A stretch of 43,007 nucleotides of DNA, from assembly GCA_006386115.1 (NCBI GenBank), contig VFIW01000114.1, forward strand, positions 1-43,007. The letters run 5' to 3'. Shown here in pieces: positions 1-10,533 of this stretch (positions are counted from its first letter, which is position 1; every line of letters starts with the position of its first letter). The stretch comes from Globisporangium splendens (taxonomy: Eukaryota > Oomycota > Peronosporomycetes > Pythiales > Pythiaceae). The translations under genes and the position numbers were made by a program. The notes under the pieces were generated by a model that saw only the letters and a program-made list of their open reading frames with translations, did no database searches and was not told the DNA's origin.

Positions 1-654
1 GTATAATGTTCCAATGGACCTGCAGCGTGCGATGTGCAGGATCCGTTGGCTGACGGGATCAGTTGAGCAGCAGCCGTTGAGTCAGGAGGGCTCATTTGCT
101 GTCATCTGCTGGAATGATGGTAAAACTTTATCATGTTATACCCTGTCTCAAATGTTGCTACAATGCATTTATTGTCAGGCATCTGTGAAATCTTAAGAGC
201 CCTAAAAACTGATCTCTGAAGAATGATGGCGCACAACCCGCCGAGAGCCGGTTTGGAGTCAACAGCATCGGAATGCATGTATTATGCATTCATTCATAGA
301 CTGTGGGTCTTTCCAACGAGACTGGGGCATTGGTTTCTGTTGGGACATCAACGAATAGAAGTCCGGTTCGCACTGCAGCACTTGGTGTTAGAAGTTCGTG
401 GGGACACAATAACCCTGACTCTCCAATGCCCCTTTTATTTTTCTCCTGATTACAGTTTGCCCCGTTCGCACCCTAAACTTTATTGTGCCAGGCACCAGGA
501 AAACCACACTACCATGGTGGAAGGAGGGTGGTGCATGCACAAGAGAGCAAGGAATGGAAGCGGCTGCCGCCTGCGGGAGTGCGAACCCCCACTCCACCCC
601 CTCACCTACTGCCATTCTTCAATTCGCAGTCGACGACGCAAACGACAACGAAGT
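1..654. other. 5' flank of the first ABCC gene; no supported gene
   Basis: I see no gene here. A reading frame continuous with the ABCC gene is open from an ATG at 223. Its 144-residue extension is rich in His, Cys and Arg, has no counterpart in the other two ABCC copies, and lies upstream of the initiator-like element at 613-625. I treat it as leader or promoter sequence. Confidence 0.6.
613..625 (+). promoter_or_regulatory. Oomycete-type initiator/FPR-like element for ABCC copy 1
   Basis: CATTCTTCAATTC matches the oomycete initiator plus flanking promoter region consensus (CATTYYNCAWTTT) at all but the last base. It lies 30-42 nt before the ATG at 655, giving the short 5' leader typical of oomycete genes. 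It supports choosing 655 over the upstream ATG at 223. Confidence 0.6.
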
Positions 655-3600
655 ATGCTGCTGGGAGACTCGCCGCGCGCCAAGAGCTACGGCGCCGTCC
701 CGTTGGATGCCACCAGCTCCCACACGAATTCCGCAAAGCCCAGTGAGGCGTCGCTGTTCTCGCAACTGCTGTTCAACTACGCGAACCCAATGATGCAGTT
801 GGGCAACGAGCGGCAGCTCAACGACACCGATCTGTGGGACCTCGAGGAACCGAACACGTCGACCGCGGCGTTCGCGACCTACTACGCCGAGTACAAGCGC
901 CAGAACGGCGCGCTGATTAAGGCCATATGGAAGAGCTACTGGCACATATTTGTGATCTTTGCGCTCGTATCGGTATTCTGGGTGATGCTCGCGCTGTTCG
1001 CACCTGTTGTGCTCCACCACGTGATCGACGCGTTCGCAGCGCCAACGCTGGACGTCCAGGACCTCATGATCTGGCTTGGGGCGTTCTTCGCATCACAACT
1101 TTTCGGCGCGGTCGTGGGCACGCAGATGGGCTTTCACCTGCAACTCGTCGCGCTGCGATTGGCCGTAGCGCTCAAGTCGCTGCTGTTCCAGAAGGTGATG
1201 CGCCGCAGCATCCGCAGCAAGACCAGCGATGAAAAAACCGTCGACGCCACCAACTTGTTCTCGTCCGATGTGGACATCATCCTCGGGGCCTCCATTGTGA
1301 TCAATTACGTGTGGGTGCTGCCGATCCAGATCGGCGTCGTGGTGTACATGCTCTACGACGTGATTGGCGCTGCGGCGTTCGCGGGACTCGGTGTCATCGT
1401 GCTCTCGCTGATCGGGAGCTTCGTCGTTGCCACGGTCTCTGGCAATGCCTATGTAAACGTCACGAAGAAGAAAGACGACCGCATGAAAGTGATCAAGGAA
1501 GTATTTGGCGCGATCCAGATCGTGAAACTCAACGCTTGGGAGGGCAAATTCGCCGACAAGATCGGCAGACTGCGTGCATTGGAGCTCAAGGCTATTGCCA
1601 GCTACATGTACCTCGTGTCCGCGCAGATCTTTATCCTGTGGGCGTCCCCGGTGTTTGTGTCGACTGTGTCGTTTGCAGTGTACTCGGTGGTCATGGGCCA
1701 AGTGCTGACCGCTGCCAAGGTCTTCACGGCCATTGCGCTGTTCAACGCGATCCGAGACCCTCTTCGTGACCTCCCAGGTCTCATTGCGTTTGTCATCCAA
1801 GCCAAGATCTCGCTCGATCGCGTGTCGTCGTTCCTTGACCTGGAAGAGTTTGACCCGAGCAACGTCACCCGAGTGGACCCAAAGCAGCCAAAGGATGTCG
1901 TCGTCGCCGTTGAGGATGGATCGTTTGGATGGAGCAAGGATATGCCGCCGCTGTTGAAAAATGTCAACTTGACGGTCAAGAGGGGCGACTTTGTGGTTGT
2001 TCACGGCGCCGTCGGGAGCGGCAAATCGTCACTCTGCTCGGCGCTGCTTGGTGAAATGGAGAAGCTCGAGGGGAGTGTGTTCGTGCGTGGTCGTGTGGCG
2101 TACTACTCGCAGCAAACATGGATCCAGAACATGACGATCCGAGACAATATCCTGTTTGGCAATGCTTTCGATCCACAGAGGTACCAGAAAGTGCTGGAAG
2201 CGTGCGGGTTTCTCCCAGACTTGGCGCAGTTCCCAGGCGGCGACGCGACGGAAATTGGTGAAAAAGGAATCAACTTGTCTGGCGGTCAAAAAGCTCGACT
2301 GAGTCTGGCGCGAGCGTGCTACTCGGATGCCGATCTGTTCATCTTGGACTCTCCGCTTGCGGCTGTGGACGCCGTGGTCCAAAGTGAGATCTTCAGCAAG
2401 TGCATCTGCGGGTTGCTACAGAACAAGACGGTCATTTTGGTGACGCACAGTCCCGACATAATCGCGTCTGGTGCAGCCAACTACAAGATTCTGGTGGAAG
2501 ATGGAGAGCTGAAGGGGGAACGAACCGACATCGAGAAGCCGCGCAGTGTGTACGCCACGCGTGTGTCACCACGGCAATTGAAGGAAGCCATCGCACATGA
2601 GCTGGAGACCATCGATGACGCAAAAAAATCAGATGCCGGCCGCTTGGTGGAGGACGAAGAGCGTGAAGAGGGCCGCGTGTCGAAGGAAGTGTTTTTGACG
2701 TACTTTAGTGCAGTTGGCGGCGTGAAAGTGTGCGTCTTCTTGGTGATCGTACAAACGCTGTGGCAGGGGTTCCAGATCAGCAGTGACTTGTGGTTGAGCC
2801 ATTGGACGGGCGAGAAGGAGACCGAGTACAACGAAGCGAAGATCAACCGCAACATGACGATCTACGCCTTGCTTGGCGCAGGCAGTGCGCTGATGGTGCT
2901 CGTTCGCACCATTACCGTCACGTTTTCTGGGATTCGAGCTTCCCGGTACCTCTTTGACTCCATGACTCGTTCGTTGCTGAATGCTCCGCTGCGATTCTTC
3001 GACGCTACTCCGATCGGCCGCATTGTGAACCGATACGGTGGCGACACGTCGACTGTGGACTTCCAGCTTCCGTTCACGTTTGGCAGCTTCCTGGCGACCT
3101 TCTTTTTCACTGTGTGCCAACTTGCCACGGCGGTCTACATGGTCAACTTCTTAGGGTTGTTGATTGTGCCGCTCGTGTACACGTATGTGGAGATCGCGAA
3201 CTTCTACCTGGCTCCGTCTCGCGAGATCTCACGTCTGATGAAAGTGTCGTCGTCGCCAGTTCTGAGCCACTTGACTCAGTCGGAGCAAGGAGTCGCGGTG
3301 ATTCGCGCATTCGGACCTGAATACGTGGACCGCACGATCGAGACGAACTTCAAGTGCATCGATCGGAAAAACGTCGTGTGGTTTGCTGAGACTGTGGTCA
3401 CTCAATGGTTCCAGATTCGTATGCAACTGATTGGCAGTGGCATCGTTATCGTGATTATATCTGCACTCGTGTATCTGCATGAGTATCTCTCGCCTGGGCT
3501 CGTTGGTCTCGTGTTCACGTATGCGCTCAGTATCGAAGATCAAATCTCCGGTATTGTGCAGTCGTGGTCTCGACTGGAAATCTCGATGGTCAGTCCCGAG

Positions 3601-4425
3601 CGCATCTCCGAGTACGCAGCGGTCCCACCTGAGGGTAGCCAGAAGGCACTTGTCATCGAGCCATCTGCTGAATGGCCTCGTCACGGCACGATCACATTCG
3701 ACAACGTCGTGTTCAGCTACAAGGAAGGCGCTCCAGCCGTGCTCAAGGGACTCTCGTTCGACATCAAGAACAACGAGAAGATCGGTATCGTCGGTCGAAC
3801 TGGTGCTGGCAAGTCAAGTCTCACCATGGCGCTCTTCCGAATCAATGAGTTGGATGCTGGTCGTATCCTGATCGACGGCGAAGACATCTCGACCATGCCT
3901 CTGCGTTCTTTGCGCTCCAAGTTGTCGATCATCCCTCAATCGCCAGTCTTGTTCAAGGGAACACTGCGTGCCTACATGGACCCGTTCGATGAGTTCACGG
4001 ACGCAGAGATCTGGTCGGCGTTCGAAAAGGTCGAGATGAAGGAACAGATCGGTGCGTTGGAGAACCAGTTGTCGTACGAGTTGAGCGAGAATGGCGAGAA
4101 CTTCAGTGTGGGCGAGCGTCAGATGCTGTGCATGGCTCGTGCGTTGTTGACGCAGACTCGCATTGTGGTGATGGATGAGGCGACGGCGTCGATCGACCAT
4201 GCGACGGAGAAGAAGTTGCAGACGATGATCGATCGTGACTTCAAGGACGCGACGGTGCTGACGATCGCTCATCGTCTGGCGACCGTGTTGGACTCGGATC
4301 GCATTATGGTGTTGAGCGACGGGAATGTGGTGGAGTTTGATTCGGCGAATAATTTGGTGCAGAACCCGAAGGGTGTGTTTTACGAGTTGGCGAGAGAAGG
4401 CGGGTATTTGGATCAGTTGCTTTAG
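655..4425 (+). CDS. ABC transporter, ABCC (MRP) subfamily, short form, copy 1
   Basis: Predicted ATP-driven exporter of conjugated or amphipathic compounds in the plasma or vacuolar membrane; the substrate cannot be inferred. The protein has 1256 residues in the order TMD1-NBD1-TMD2-NBD2 and lacks the extra N-terminal TMD0, like ABCC4/5-type proteins. NBD1 has Walker A GAVGSGKSS (about 451-459), signature LSGGQ (from 541) and Walker B ending LDSPLAAVD (D565), so Asp replaces the usual catalytic Glu, as is common in ABCC NBD1. NBD2 has Walker A GRTGAGKSS (from 1047), signature FSVGERQ (from 1150), Walker B VVMDEATASID (D1174, E1175) and an H-loop His near 1206. The start aligns with copies 2 and 3, which share the N-terminal pattern ending in NERQLN. 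It is tandem with copy 2. Its last 800 bp are almost identical to copy 2 although the upstream parts differ clearly. It appears intact and intronless. Confidence 0.93.
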   Translation: MLLGDSPRAKSYGAVPLDATSSHTNSAKPSEASLFSQLLFNYANPMMQLGNERQLNDTDLWDLEEPNTSTAAFATYYAEYKRQNGALIKAIWKSYWHIFVIFALVSVFWVMLALFAPVVLHHVIDAFAAPTLDVQDLMIWLGAFFASQLFGAVVGTQMGFHLQLVALRLAVALKSLLFQKVMRRSIRSKTSDEKTVDATNLFSSDVDIILGASIVINYVWVLPIQIGVVVYMLYDVIGAAAFAGLGVIVLSLIGSFVVATVSGNAYVNVTKKKDDRMKVIKEVFGAIQIVKLNAWEGKFADKIGRLRALELKAIASYMYLVSAQIFILWASPVFVSTVSFAVYSVVMGQVLTAAKVFTAIALFNAIRDPLRDLPGLIAFVIQAKISLDRVSSFLDLEEFDPSNVTRVDPKQPKDVVVAVEDGSFGWSKDMPPLLKNVNLTVKRGDFVVVHGAVGSGKSSLCSALLGEMEKLEGSVFVRGRVAYYSQQTWIQNMTIRDNILFGNAFDPQRYQKVLEACGFLPDLAQFPGGDATEIGEKGINLSGGQKARLSLARACYSDADLFILDSPLAAVDAVVQSEIFSKCICGLLQNKTVILVTHSPDIIASGAANYKILVEDGELKGERTDIEKPRSVYATRVSPRQLKEAIAHELETIDDAKKSDAGRLVEDEEREEGRVSKEVFLTYFSAVGGVKVCVFLVIVQTLWQGFQISSDLWLSHWTGEKETEYNEAKINRNMTIYALLGAGSALMVLVRTITVTFSGIRASRYLFDSMTRSLLNAPLRFFDATPIGRIVNRYGGDTSTVDFQLPFTFGSFLATFFFTVCQLATAVYMVNFLGLLIVPLVYTYVEIANFYLAPSREISRLMKVSSSPVLSHLTQSEQGVAVIRAFGPEYVDRTIETNFKCIDRKNVVWFAETVVTQWFQIRMQLIGSGIVIVIISALVYLHEYLSPGLVGLVFTYALSIEDQISGIVQSWSRLEISMVSPERISEYAAVPPEGSQKALVIEPSAEWPRHGTITFDNVVFSYKEGAPAVLKGLSFDIKNNEKIGIVGRTGAGKSSLTMALFRINELDAGRILIDGEDISTMPLRSLRSKLSIIPQSPVLFKGTLRAYMDPFDEFTDAEIWSAFEKVEMKEQIGALENQLSYELSENGENFSVGERQMLCMARALLTQTRIVVMDEATASIDHATEKKLQTMIDRDFKDATVLTIAHRLATVLDSDRIMVLSDGNVVEFDSANNLVQNPKGVFYELAREGGYLDQLL

Positions 4426-6103
4426 TTATTCTTTCTTGGTAAATATTGCTACACTCGGATGCTATTTCCAAGTACAACGTAACAAATAGTGACTGGACGA
4501 AACGATGCCCACTTCATATCGAGTGGGAATGATAACTTGGCAATTGCCAATTTACTTTAAGAATGGACAGCACCGTGGCTGCGTCGATTAATCGAATAGT
4601 TTTGAGAACTGCACTTCGAAGTACGAGGCGACCATACTCCACCCCGAAATCTTGCCTTTGTGTGCAAACGACAGCACCGATTCTATCGCGTTCTCGCACT
4701 AGCAATGGCTGTTAATAGAGATATGTAAGCTCTTGGGACTGAGCGATGCAGCAGCTCGTCTGTGGGGTCCAACCACAAAACAGGACCTCCACGTGTATGG
4801 GCTGCTGATGGTTCCCACGTTCATTCGATTCCCTACATGGAAAAGCCCTCCATCGTTTCTCATTCACAATCGAGTGCAGTCGAAAAAAGAGAGCGAACAT
4901 GCTCAGCACTCTCGCCTTGCCTGTCTGCAGATCAGAAGCGATGGTGTTCACTGTCCGGCACAACACCATTTCAACAGCACAGTGTACCTTTCCCACCATT
5001 CGAGACGCAAAAAGGCAGCTGTTCCAGTCATTCGTCTGCATTTCGTTTTTCTTTTTCTGACTGATCCTGTTGATCTCTGGCATCAACAGTGAACCGTTTA
5101 TGTCGCGGTGCGCTCCAGCCAGTCGATTTCGCATCCAGACAAACGCACTGAGCACTCGAAAAAAATACAGAACAACAGTGTTGTCCCGAACAACTTGAAT
5201 GTGCACTGTACTGTACGAGCGTGCTGAACCCCGTCAGCATGCACAAAGCGGATGTGAGTGTTGATCGCCACCAACGGCAAGTATGCAATAAACTTTATCG
5301 AGCAAGAGCAGTCACATGCATTCTGAGGCATCCTCACATGAGTGTTCTGGGTCATAAGGGTGCCGTTTAGTACGGTCTGTGAGGCAGTGGGCGCTCGACG
5401 TACAGTGGAGTCGCTGCATGGCCATCCTGTGGCCATGTTTCGTCCGGCGGCACCATGAGGGAAGTTCCCGGTTTGTTCTGTATGGTGACTGTGATGGCAC
5501 CTCCTCAGCCGCACCGTCACTCTTGTGTGCGCCTGGAATGATGGTCGAAATCGATTGCACAGCCACCGTAACTGCCTCTCGCCTGCGGAAACGAATATGT
5601 TACATTCTGCATCGTACGTACGTTTCGCTAAAGTATCCGAAATACCTGTTTATTGGAATACCCTGATCATGATGATGCATTATAGCGAACAGTCCCTCCC
5701 TTGACATCGTGCAAGAAAAAGGACAGAAAGCACATGCTGGTCGGAAGCATCCAAAATATCGAAACCTGAAGGCACACGTTCCTACTATTAACGCCGACCT
5801 CGAGTTTGATCTGCTAACGCGGGATACCAGTTTTCCAAAGTGCTTGAACACTTCGAGTTCTGTTGAAACGCTGACTGCTAGTTCCGATTCATTTCGATTA
5901 TTAGTTGATAAAGGCGCCTTTGAGTGCAAGACGAAGTCATCCTGAACACGACACAGCACTGTTGCGTGAGTGTGGATGGGTGTGTGCATCCTGCCGTTGC
6001 TTCAGCTGAGCGAGCGAGTGGCGTCTGCTGCTCTGCCACGTTCACAACGCGATTTGCCTCGTCGAGCGCACTCGCCTCCAGAAAACACAAGCGAGAAGAC
6101 GGG
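4426..6103. other. Intergenic region between ABCC copies 1 and 2
   Basis: No supported gene; the small ORFs are overlapping and compositionally ordinary. A perfect 8-bp stem with a 7-nt loop occurs at 5067-5089 (CTGTTGAT / ATCAACAG). The in-frame upstream ATG at 5924 would add 60 residues to copy 2 that are absent from copy 3, so it is not taken as the start. Confidence 0.5.
6040..6055 (+). promoter_or_regulatory. Putative initiator-like element of ABCC copy 2
   Basis: GTTCACAACGCGATTT lies about 50-65 nt before the ATG at 6104. A close relative (GCTCACAACGCAATCT on the minus strand) lies at almost the same distance before ABCC copy 3. Both are weak matches to the oomycete initiator/FPR, with conserved TCA and CAATTT-like ends. 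Conservation between paralogues is the main support. Confidence 0.35.
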
Positions 6104-9100
6104 ATGAGTTCGCTTCTGCAGCCGTCGCCGCGCAAGCAGGGCTACGGCACGCTCCACGATGTCGCGGCCGACCAGGCGCAGGCGCGCAAGGTCACGCCCA
6201 GCACGGCGTCGTTCTTCTCGCGCATGCTCTTCTCATACGCGACGCCGATGATGGCCAAGGGCAACGAGCGCCAGCTCAACAACGACGACCTGTGGGCGCT
6301 TGAGGGTGAGAACCAGACCTCGGTCGCGTTCGTAAAGTACAACGAGCAGTACATCCGCCACAACCGAGGCGTGATCAAGGCCATGTTCTACACGTATGGC
6401 GGCTCGTTCTTCCTCTGCGGTCTCGCGACCGTGTTCTCCACGGCGTGCAACCTGTTCGCGCCGCAAGTGCTGCACCACGTGATCGATGCGTTCACGGCGC
6501 CAGAGATCGACGTTGAAGACCTGACGATTTGGCTCGGCGCGTTTTTCGCGTCGCGATTGTTGAATGCGATCGTGGCCGCACAAATGAGCTTTTACCTCGA
6601 ATTGGTGGCTTTGCGTCTCACCGTGAGCTTGAAGACACTTCTCTTCCAGAAGGCGATGCGACGAAGCATCCAGAGCAAGAACGAAGCCAAGACAGTCGAT
6701 ATTTCCAACCTGTTCACGTCGGACGTGTCGAATGTGCTGTGGGCGGCGTTCCAGATCAACAACCTGTGGATCCTCCCCGTGCAGATCGGCGTCGTGGTGT
6801 ACATGCTGTACGATGTGATCGGTCTCGCAGCCTTCGCTGGGCTCGCCGTGATCGGTATCTCGATGCTTGCGAGTTTCATTATCGCAAAATTCTCGGGCGA
6901 TGCGTTTGAGAACCTCATGGCACGCAAAGATGATCGTATGAAGGTGATCAAGGAAGTGTTTGGCGCGATCCAGATCGTGAAGCTGAACGCCTGGGAGAGC
7001 AAGTTTGCTGAAAAAATCCAAAAGTTGCGCACTCGTGAGCTCGTGTCGGTTGCGCAAGTCATGTACTTGGGTGCCTTGTCGATCTTTGTGCTGTGGGCTT
7101 CTCCATTGTTCGTGTCGACTGTGTCGTTTGCGGTGTATTCGATTACTATGGGCCAAATGTTGACGGCCGCCAAGGTCTTCACTGCGATTGCGTTGTTCAA
7201 TGCGCTCCGTGATCCTCTCCGCGATTTGCCAAGCGTGATTCAGACGTGCATTCAAGCCAAGGTGTCGCTTGATCGTGTGTCTGATTTCCTCGATATGCAC
7301 GAATATGATCCATCCAACGTGACCCGTGACGCGACTGGGCAACCTGAGGACGTGGTCGTTGCAGTGGAAGGTGGGTGCTTTGGATGGAACAAGGACACTC
7401 CATTGCTACAAGATGTGAATTTGAGGGTCAAGAAAGGAGACCTCGTTGTCGTCCACGGAGCCGTTGGTGGCGGCAAGTCGTCGCTGTGCTCGGCTCTTCT
7501 TGGCGAAATGGAGAAGACCTCTGGCAGCGTCTTCTTGCGCGGTCGTGTCGCGTACTACTCGCAGCAGACGTGGATTCAAAACATGACGATCCGAGAGAAC
7601 ATCTTGTTTGGCAAAGAGTACGATGAGCGCAAGTACCAGAAAGTGTTGGATGCGTGTGGCTTGCTGCCAGATCTTGCCGGGTTTCCCGGTGGCGACGCGA
7701 CTGAAATCGGTCAAAAGGGTGTGAACCTCTCGGGTGGTCAAAAGGCACGACTGAGTCTGGCGAGAGCGTGCTACTCGGATGCGGATCTGTTTATCCTCGA
7801 CTCGCCACTCGCTGCGGTGGATGCTGTGGTTCAAAGCGAGATCTTCAGCAAGTGTATCTGTGGCCTTCTGGAGAGCAAGACGATTGTGCTGGTGACTCAC
7901 AGCCCCGATATCATCGCGTCGGAAGCTGCCAACTACAAGATTCTGGTCGAGAATAGCAAATTGAAGGGCGAGCGCAAGGAGATGACGAAGCCACGAAGCT
8001 TTTACGCGGCGAACAACCTTTCTCCACGCAAGCTCCAGGAAGCGCATGAGCACGAGACTGAGGAAAGCAAAGCCGCGCTGGCTGATGCTGGTCGCTTGGT
8101 GGATGATGAAGAGCGCGAGGAAGGTCGCGTGTCGAAGGAGGTCTTCTTGGAGTACTTCAACTCGCTTGGTGGCGTGAAAGTGTGCATTTTCTTGCTGATC
8201 GTGCAGACGATGTGGCAAGGATTCCAGATCAGCAGTGACTTGTGGTTGAGCCGCTGGACCGGCGAGAAGCTCGGCAAGTACAACGAGGACGACACGGAGT
8301 ACAACATGAAGATCTACGCGTACCTGGGAATGGGTGCTGCTTTGATGGTGCTGGTGCGTTCGACTACGGTCGCGTTTGTCGGTCTTCTCGCCTCGCGTCA
8401 CCTCTTCGACTCCATGACTCGTTCGTTGCTGAATGCTCCCTTGCGCTTTTTCGACGCCAACCCGATTGGTCGTATCGTGAACCGCTACGGTGACGATATG
8501 TCATCGGTTGACTTTATGCTTCCATTTGCCTACGGCGGTTTCTTGGCGACTTTTTTCTTCACTGTGTGCCAGCTTGCGACTGCGGTTTACACGGTAAACT
8601 TTCTGGGTGTGCTCATTATTCCGCTCGTGATTATGTACGTGAAGTTTGCTCGCTTCTACTTGGCGCCTTCGCGCGAGGTGTCTCGACTATGGAAGGTGTC
8701 TTCGTCTCCAGTTTTGAGCCACGTGACTCAGTCGGAGGAAGGCGTGGCTCTCATTCGTGCGTTCGGTCCTGAGTACGTGGATCGCATGATCGAAGAGAAC
8801 TTCAAGCGCATTGATGTGAACAACATGGTGTGGTTCGCAGAAACGGTTACCAGTCAGTGGTTCCAAGTCCGCATGCAGCTTCTGGGTTGTGGCGTGGTGA
8901 TCTTGGTCGTGTCTGCTCTTGTGTACCTTCGCGCGTTCCTGTCTCCTGGTCTTGTTGGTCTAGCATTTACCTATGCTCTCAGTGTGGACGGTGGTCTCTC
9001 CAGTTTAGTGCGATCGTGGTCATGGGTTGAGATCTCCATGGTTAGTCCTGAACGTATTTTGGAGTACGCAGCGATCCCACCTGAGGGTAGCCAGAAGGCA

Positions 9101-9877
9101 CTTGTCATCGAGCCATCTGCTGAATGGCCTCGTCACGGCACGATCACATTCGACAACGTCGTGTTCAGCTACAAGGAAGGCGCTCCAGCCGTGCTCAAGG
9201 GACTCTCGTTCGACATCAAGAACAACGAGAAGATCGGTATCGTCGGTCGAACTGGCGCTGGCAAGTCAAGTCTCACCATGGCGCTCTTCCGAATCAATGA
9301 GTTGGATGCTGGTCGTATCCTGATCGACGGCGAAGACATCTCGACCATGCCTCTGCGTTCTTTGCGCTCCAAGTTGTCGATCATCCCTCAATCGCCAGTC
9401 TTGTTCAAGGGAACCCTCCGTGCCTACATGGACCCGTTCGACGAGTTCACGGACGCGGAGATCTGGTCGGCGTTCGAAAAGGTCGAGATGAAGGAACAGA
9501 TCGGTTCGTTGGAGAACCAGTTGTCGTACGAGTTGAGCGAGAATGGTGAGAACTTCAGTGTGGGCGAGCGTCAGATGCTGTGCATGGCTCGTGCGTTGTT
9601 GACGCAGACTCGCATTGTGGTGATGGATGAGGCGACGGCGTCGATCGACCATGCGACGGAGAAGAAGTTGCAGACAATGATCGATCGCGACTTCAAGGAC
9701 GCGACGGTGCTGACGATCGCTCATCGTCTGGCGACCGTGTTGGACTCGGATCGCATTATGGTGTTGAGCGACGGGAATGTGGTGGAGTTTGATTCGGCGA
9801 ATAATTTGGTGCAGAACCCGAAGGGTGTGTTTTACGAGTTGGCGAGAGAAGGCGGGTATTTGGACCGTTTACTTTAG
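6104..9877 (+). CDS. ABC transporter, ABCC (MRP) subfamily, short form, copy 2
   Basis: Full ABCC exporter of 1257 residues, two transmembrane domains alternating with two nucleotide-binding domains, no TMD0. NBD1 Walker A is GAVGGGKSS (from 452), with Gly where copy 1 has Ser; its signature is LSGGQKARLS and Walker B again ends in Asp. NBD2 has Walker A GRTGAGKSS (from 1048), signature FSVGERQ and Walker B with catalytic Glu. The MSSLLQPSPRK start aligns with copy 3. Over its full length it is much closer to copy 3 (opposite strand, about 27 kb away) than to its tandem neighbour, except that its NBD2-coding end is nearly identical to copy 1. This mosaic pattern suggests gene conversion. It appears intact. 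Substrate unknown. Confidence 0.93.
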   Translation: MSSLLQPSPRKQGYGTLHDVAADQAQARKVTPSTASFFSRMLFSYATPMMAKGNERQLNNDDLWALEGENQTSVAFVKYNEQYIRHNRGVIKAMFYTYGGSFFLCGLATVFSTACNLFAPQVLHHVIDAFTAPEIDVEDLTIWLGAFFASRLLNAIVAAQMSFYLELVALRLTVSLKTLLFQKAMRRSIQSKNEAKTVDISNLFTSDVSNVLWAAFQINNLWILPVQIGVVVYMLYDVIGLAAFAGLAVIGISMLASFIIAKFSGDAFENLMARKDDRMKVIKEVFGAIQIVKLNAWESKFAEKIQKLRTRELVSVAQVMYLGALSIFVLWASPLFVSTVSFAVYSITMGQMLTAAKVFTAIALFNALRDPLRDLPSVIQTCIQAKVSLDRVSDFLDMHEYDPSNVTRDATGQPEDVVVAVEGGCFGWNKDTPLLQDVNLRVKKGDLVVVHGAVGGGKSSLCSALLGEMEKTSGSVFLRGRVAYYSQQTWIQNMTIRENILFGKEYDERKYQKVLDACGLLPDLAGFPGGDATEIGQKGVNLSGGQKARLSLARACYSDADLFILDSPLAAVDAVVQSEIFSKCICGLLESKTIVLVTHSPDIIASEAANYKILVENSKLKGERKEMTKPRSFYAANNLSPRKLQEAHEHETEESKAALADAGRLVDDEEREEGRVSKEVFLEYFNSLGGVKVCIFLLIVQTMWQGFQISSDLWLSRWTGEKLGKYNEDDTEYNMKIYAYLGMGAALMVLVRSTTVAFVGLLASRHLFDSMTRSLLNAPLRFFDANPIGRIVNRYGDDMSSVDFMLPFAYGGFLATFFFTVCQLATAVYTVNFLGVLIIPLVIMYVKFARFYLAPSREVSRLWKVSSSPVLSHVTQSEEGVALIRAFGPEYVDRMIEENFKRIDVNNMVWFAETVTSQWFQVRMQLLGCGVVILVVSALVYLRAFLSPGLVGLAFTYALSVDGGLSSLVRSWSWVEISMVSPERILEYAAIPPEGSQKALVIEPSAEWPRHGTITFDNVVFSYKEGAPAVLKGLSFDIKNNEKIGIVGRTGAGKSSLTMALFRINELDAGRILIDGEDISTMPLRSLRSKLSIIPQSPVLFKGTLRAYMDPFDEFTDAEIWSAFEKVEMKEQIGSLENQLSYELSENGENFSVGERQMLCMARALLTQTRIVVMDEATASIDHATEKKLQTMIDRDFKDATVLTIAHRLATVLDSDRIMVLSDGNVVEFDSANNLVQNPKGVFYELAREGGYLDRLL

Positions 9878-10533
9878 TGTGACTTCGACAGTTAGCTCTA
9901 TGTAAATACATCTTGCACGTGTGTGCTTGTTGGTCTTGCTGTTGACTTTTTTTGCCAGGTTTGCCCCATTTGCCCGTCTCTCTGACGGGTTAAATGTGAC
10001 GTAGGTACAATTTCTGCTCCTTTGAACCCCCAGAATGATTGTATCGTCTTTTTCTCAGATGCTCTTCGTGATCATTCTTTTTCCGGTTTATCTTGCAGCA
10101 GAGCGCCCTCATGCGGCCATTTTAGCATCACACACCGCTGTGTCGCAGCACACAACAGGCAGAGAGCAGGGTGACAGAGAGACAGGGGGGGAAACGTCGG
10201 CGAAGCTGCATGCAAAACTTCAGACGCCGCACTCATCGATTAATGCGCGCGGCACGCCGAGGTACGTACCAGAGCAACAGTTCCTTTGTGTCACAAAGCG
10301 TACCGCAATCGCCCCCTTATTCCCATTTGCATGCAGCCCGCGACTGGAAACCGATCACCAGACAGACACAACATGCGACACAGGTTCACTTTTTATATTG
10401 TTTTTTTTTCTTTCTTTTTCCCTCTCTTCTTGTTTTCGCTTATACAATCGGTTCATGCGCTTGATGGAATTGATCTCTGCAGGCTCTCTCCCATTCGCAT
10501 TGAGCCGCACGCTTTTGCTTTTGTCTTCTACAT
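9878..10533. other. Convergent intergenic region between ABCC copy 2 and the desaturase
   Basis: It holds the 3' ends of two convergent genes. A perfect 6-bp stem with a 5-nt loop (CCCGTC / GACGGG) lies at 9973-9989, about 95 nt after the ABCC stop, and a pyrimidine-rich T/C run lies near 10395-10432. A 183-residue ORF from 10035 is low-complexity and unsupported. Confidence 0.45.

Noticed and set aside
223..654. N-terminal extension of ABCC copy 1
   Set aside because: Not shared by paralogues, unlike any ABCC N-terminus, and upstream of the initiator-like element at 613-625.
5924..6103. N-terminal extension of ABCC copy 2
   Set aside because: Absent from copy 3, and the ATG at 6104 aligns with copy 3's start.
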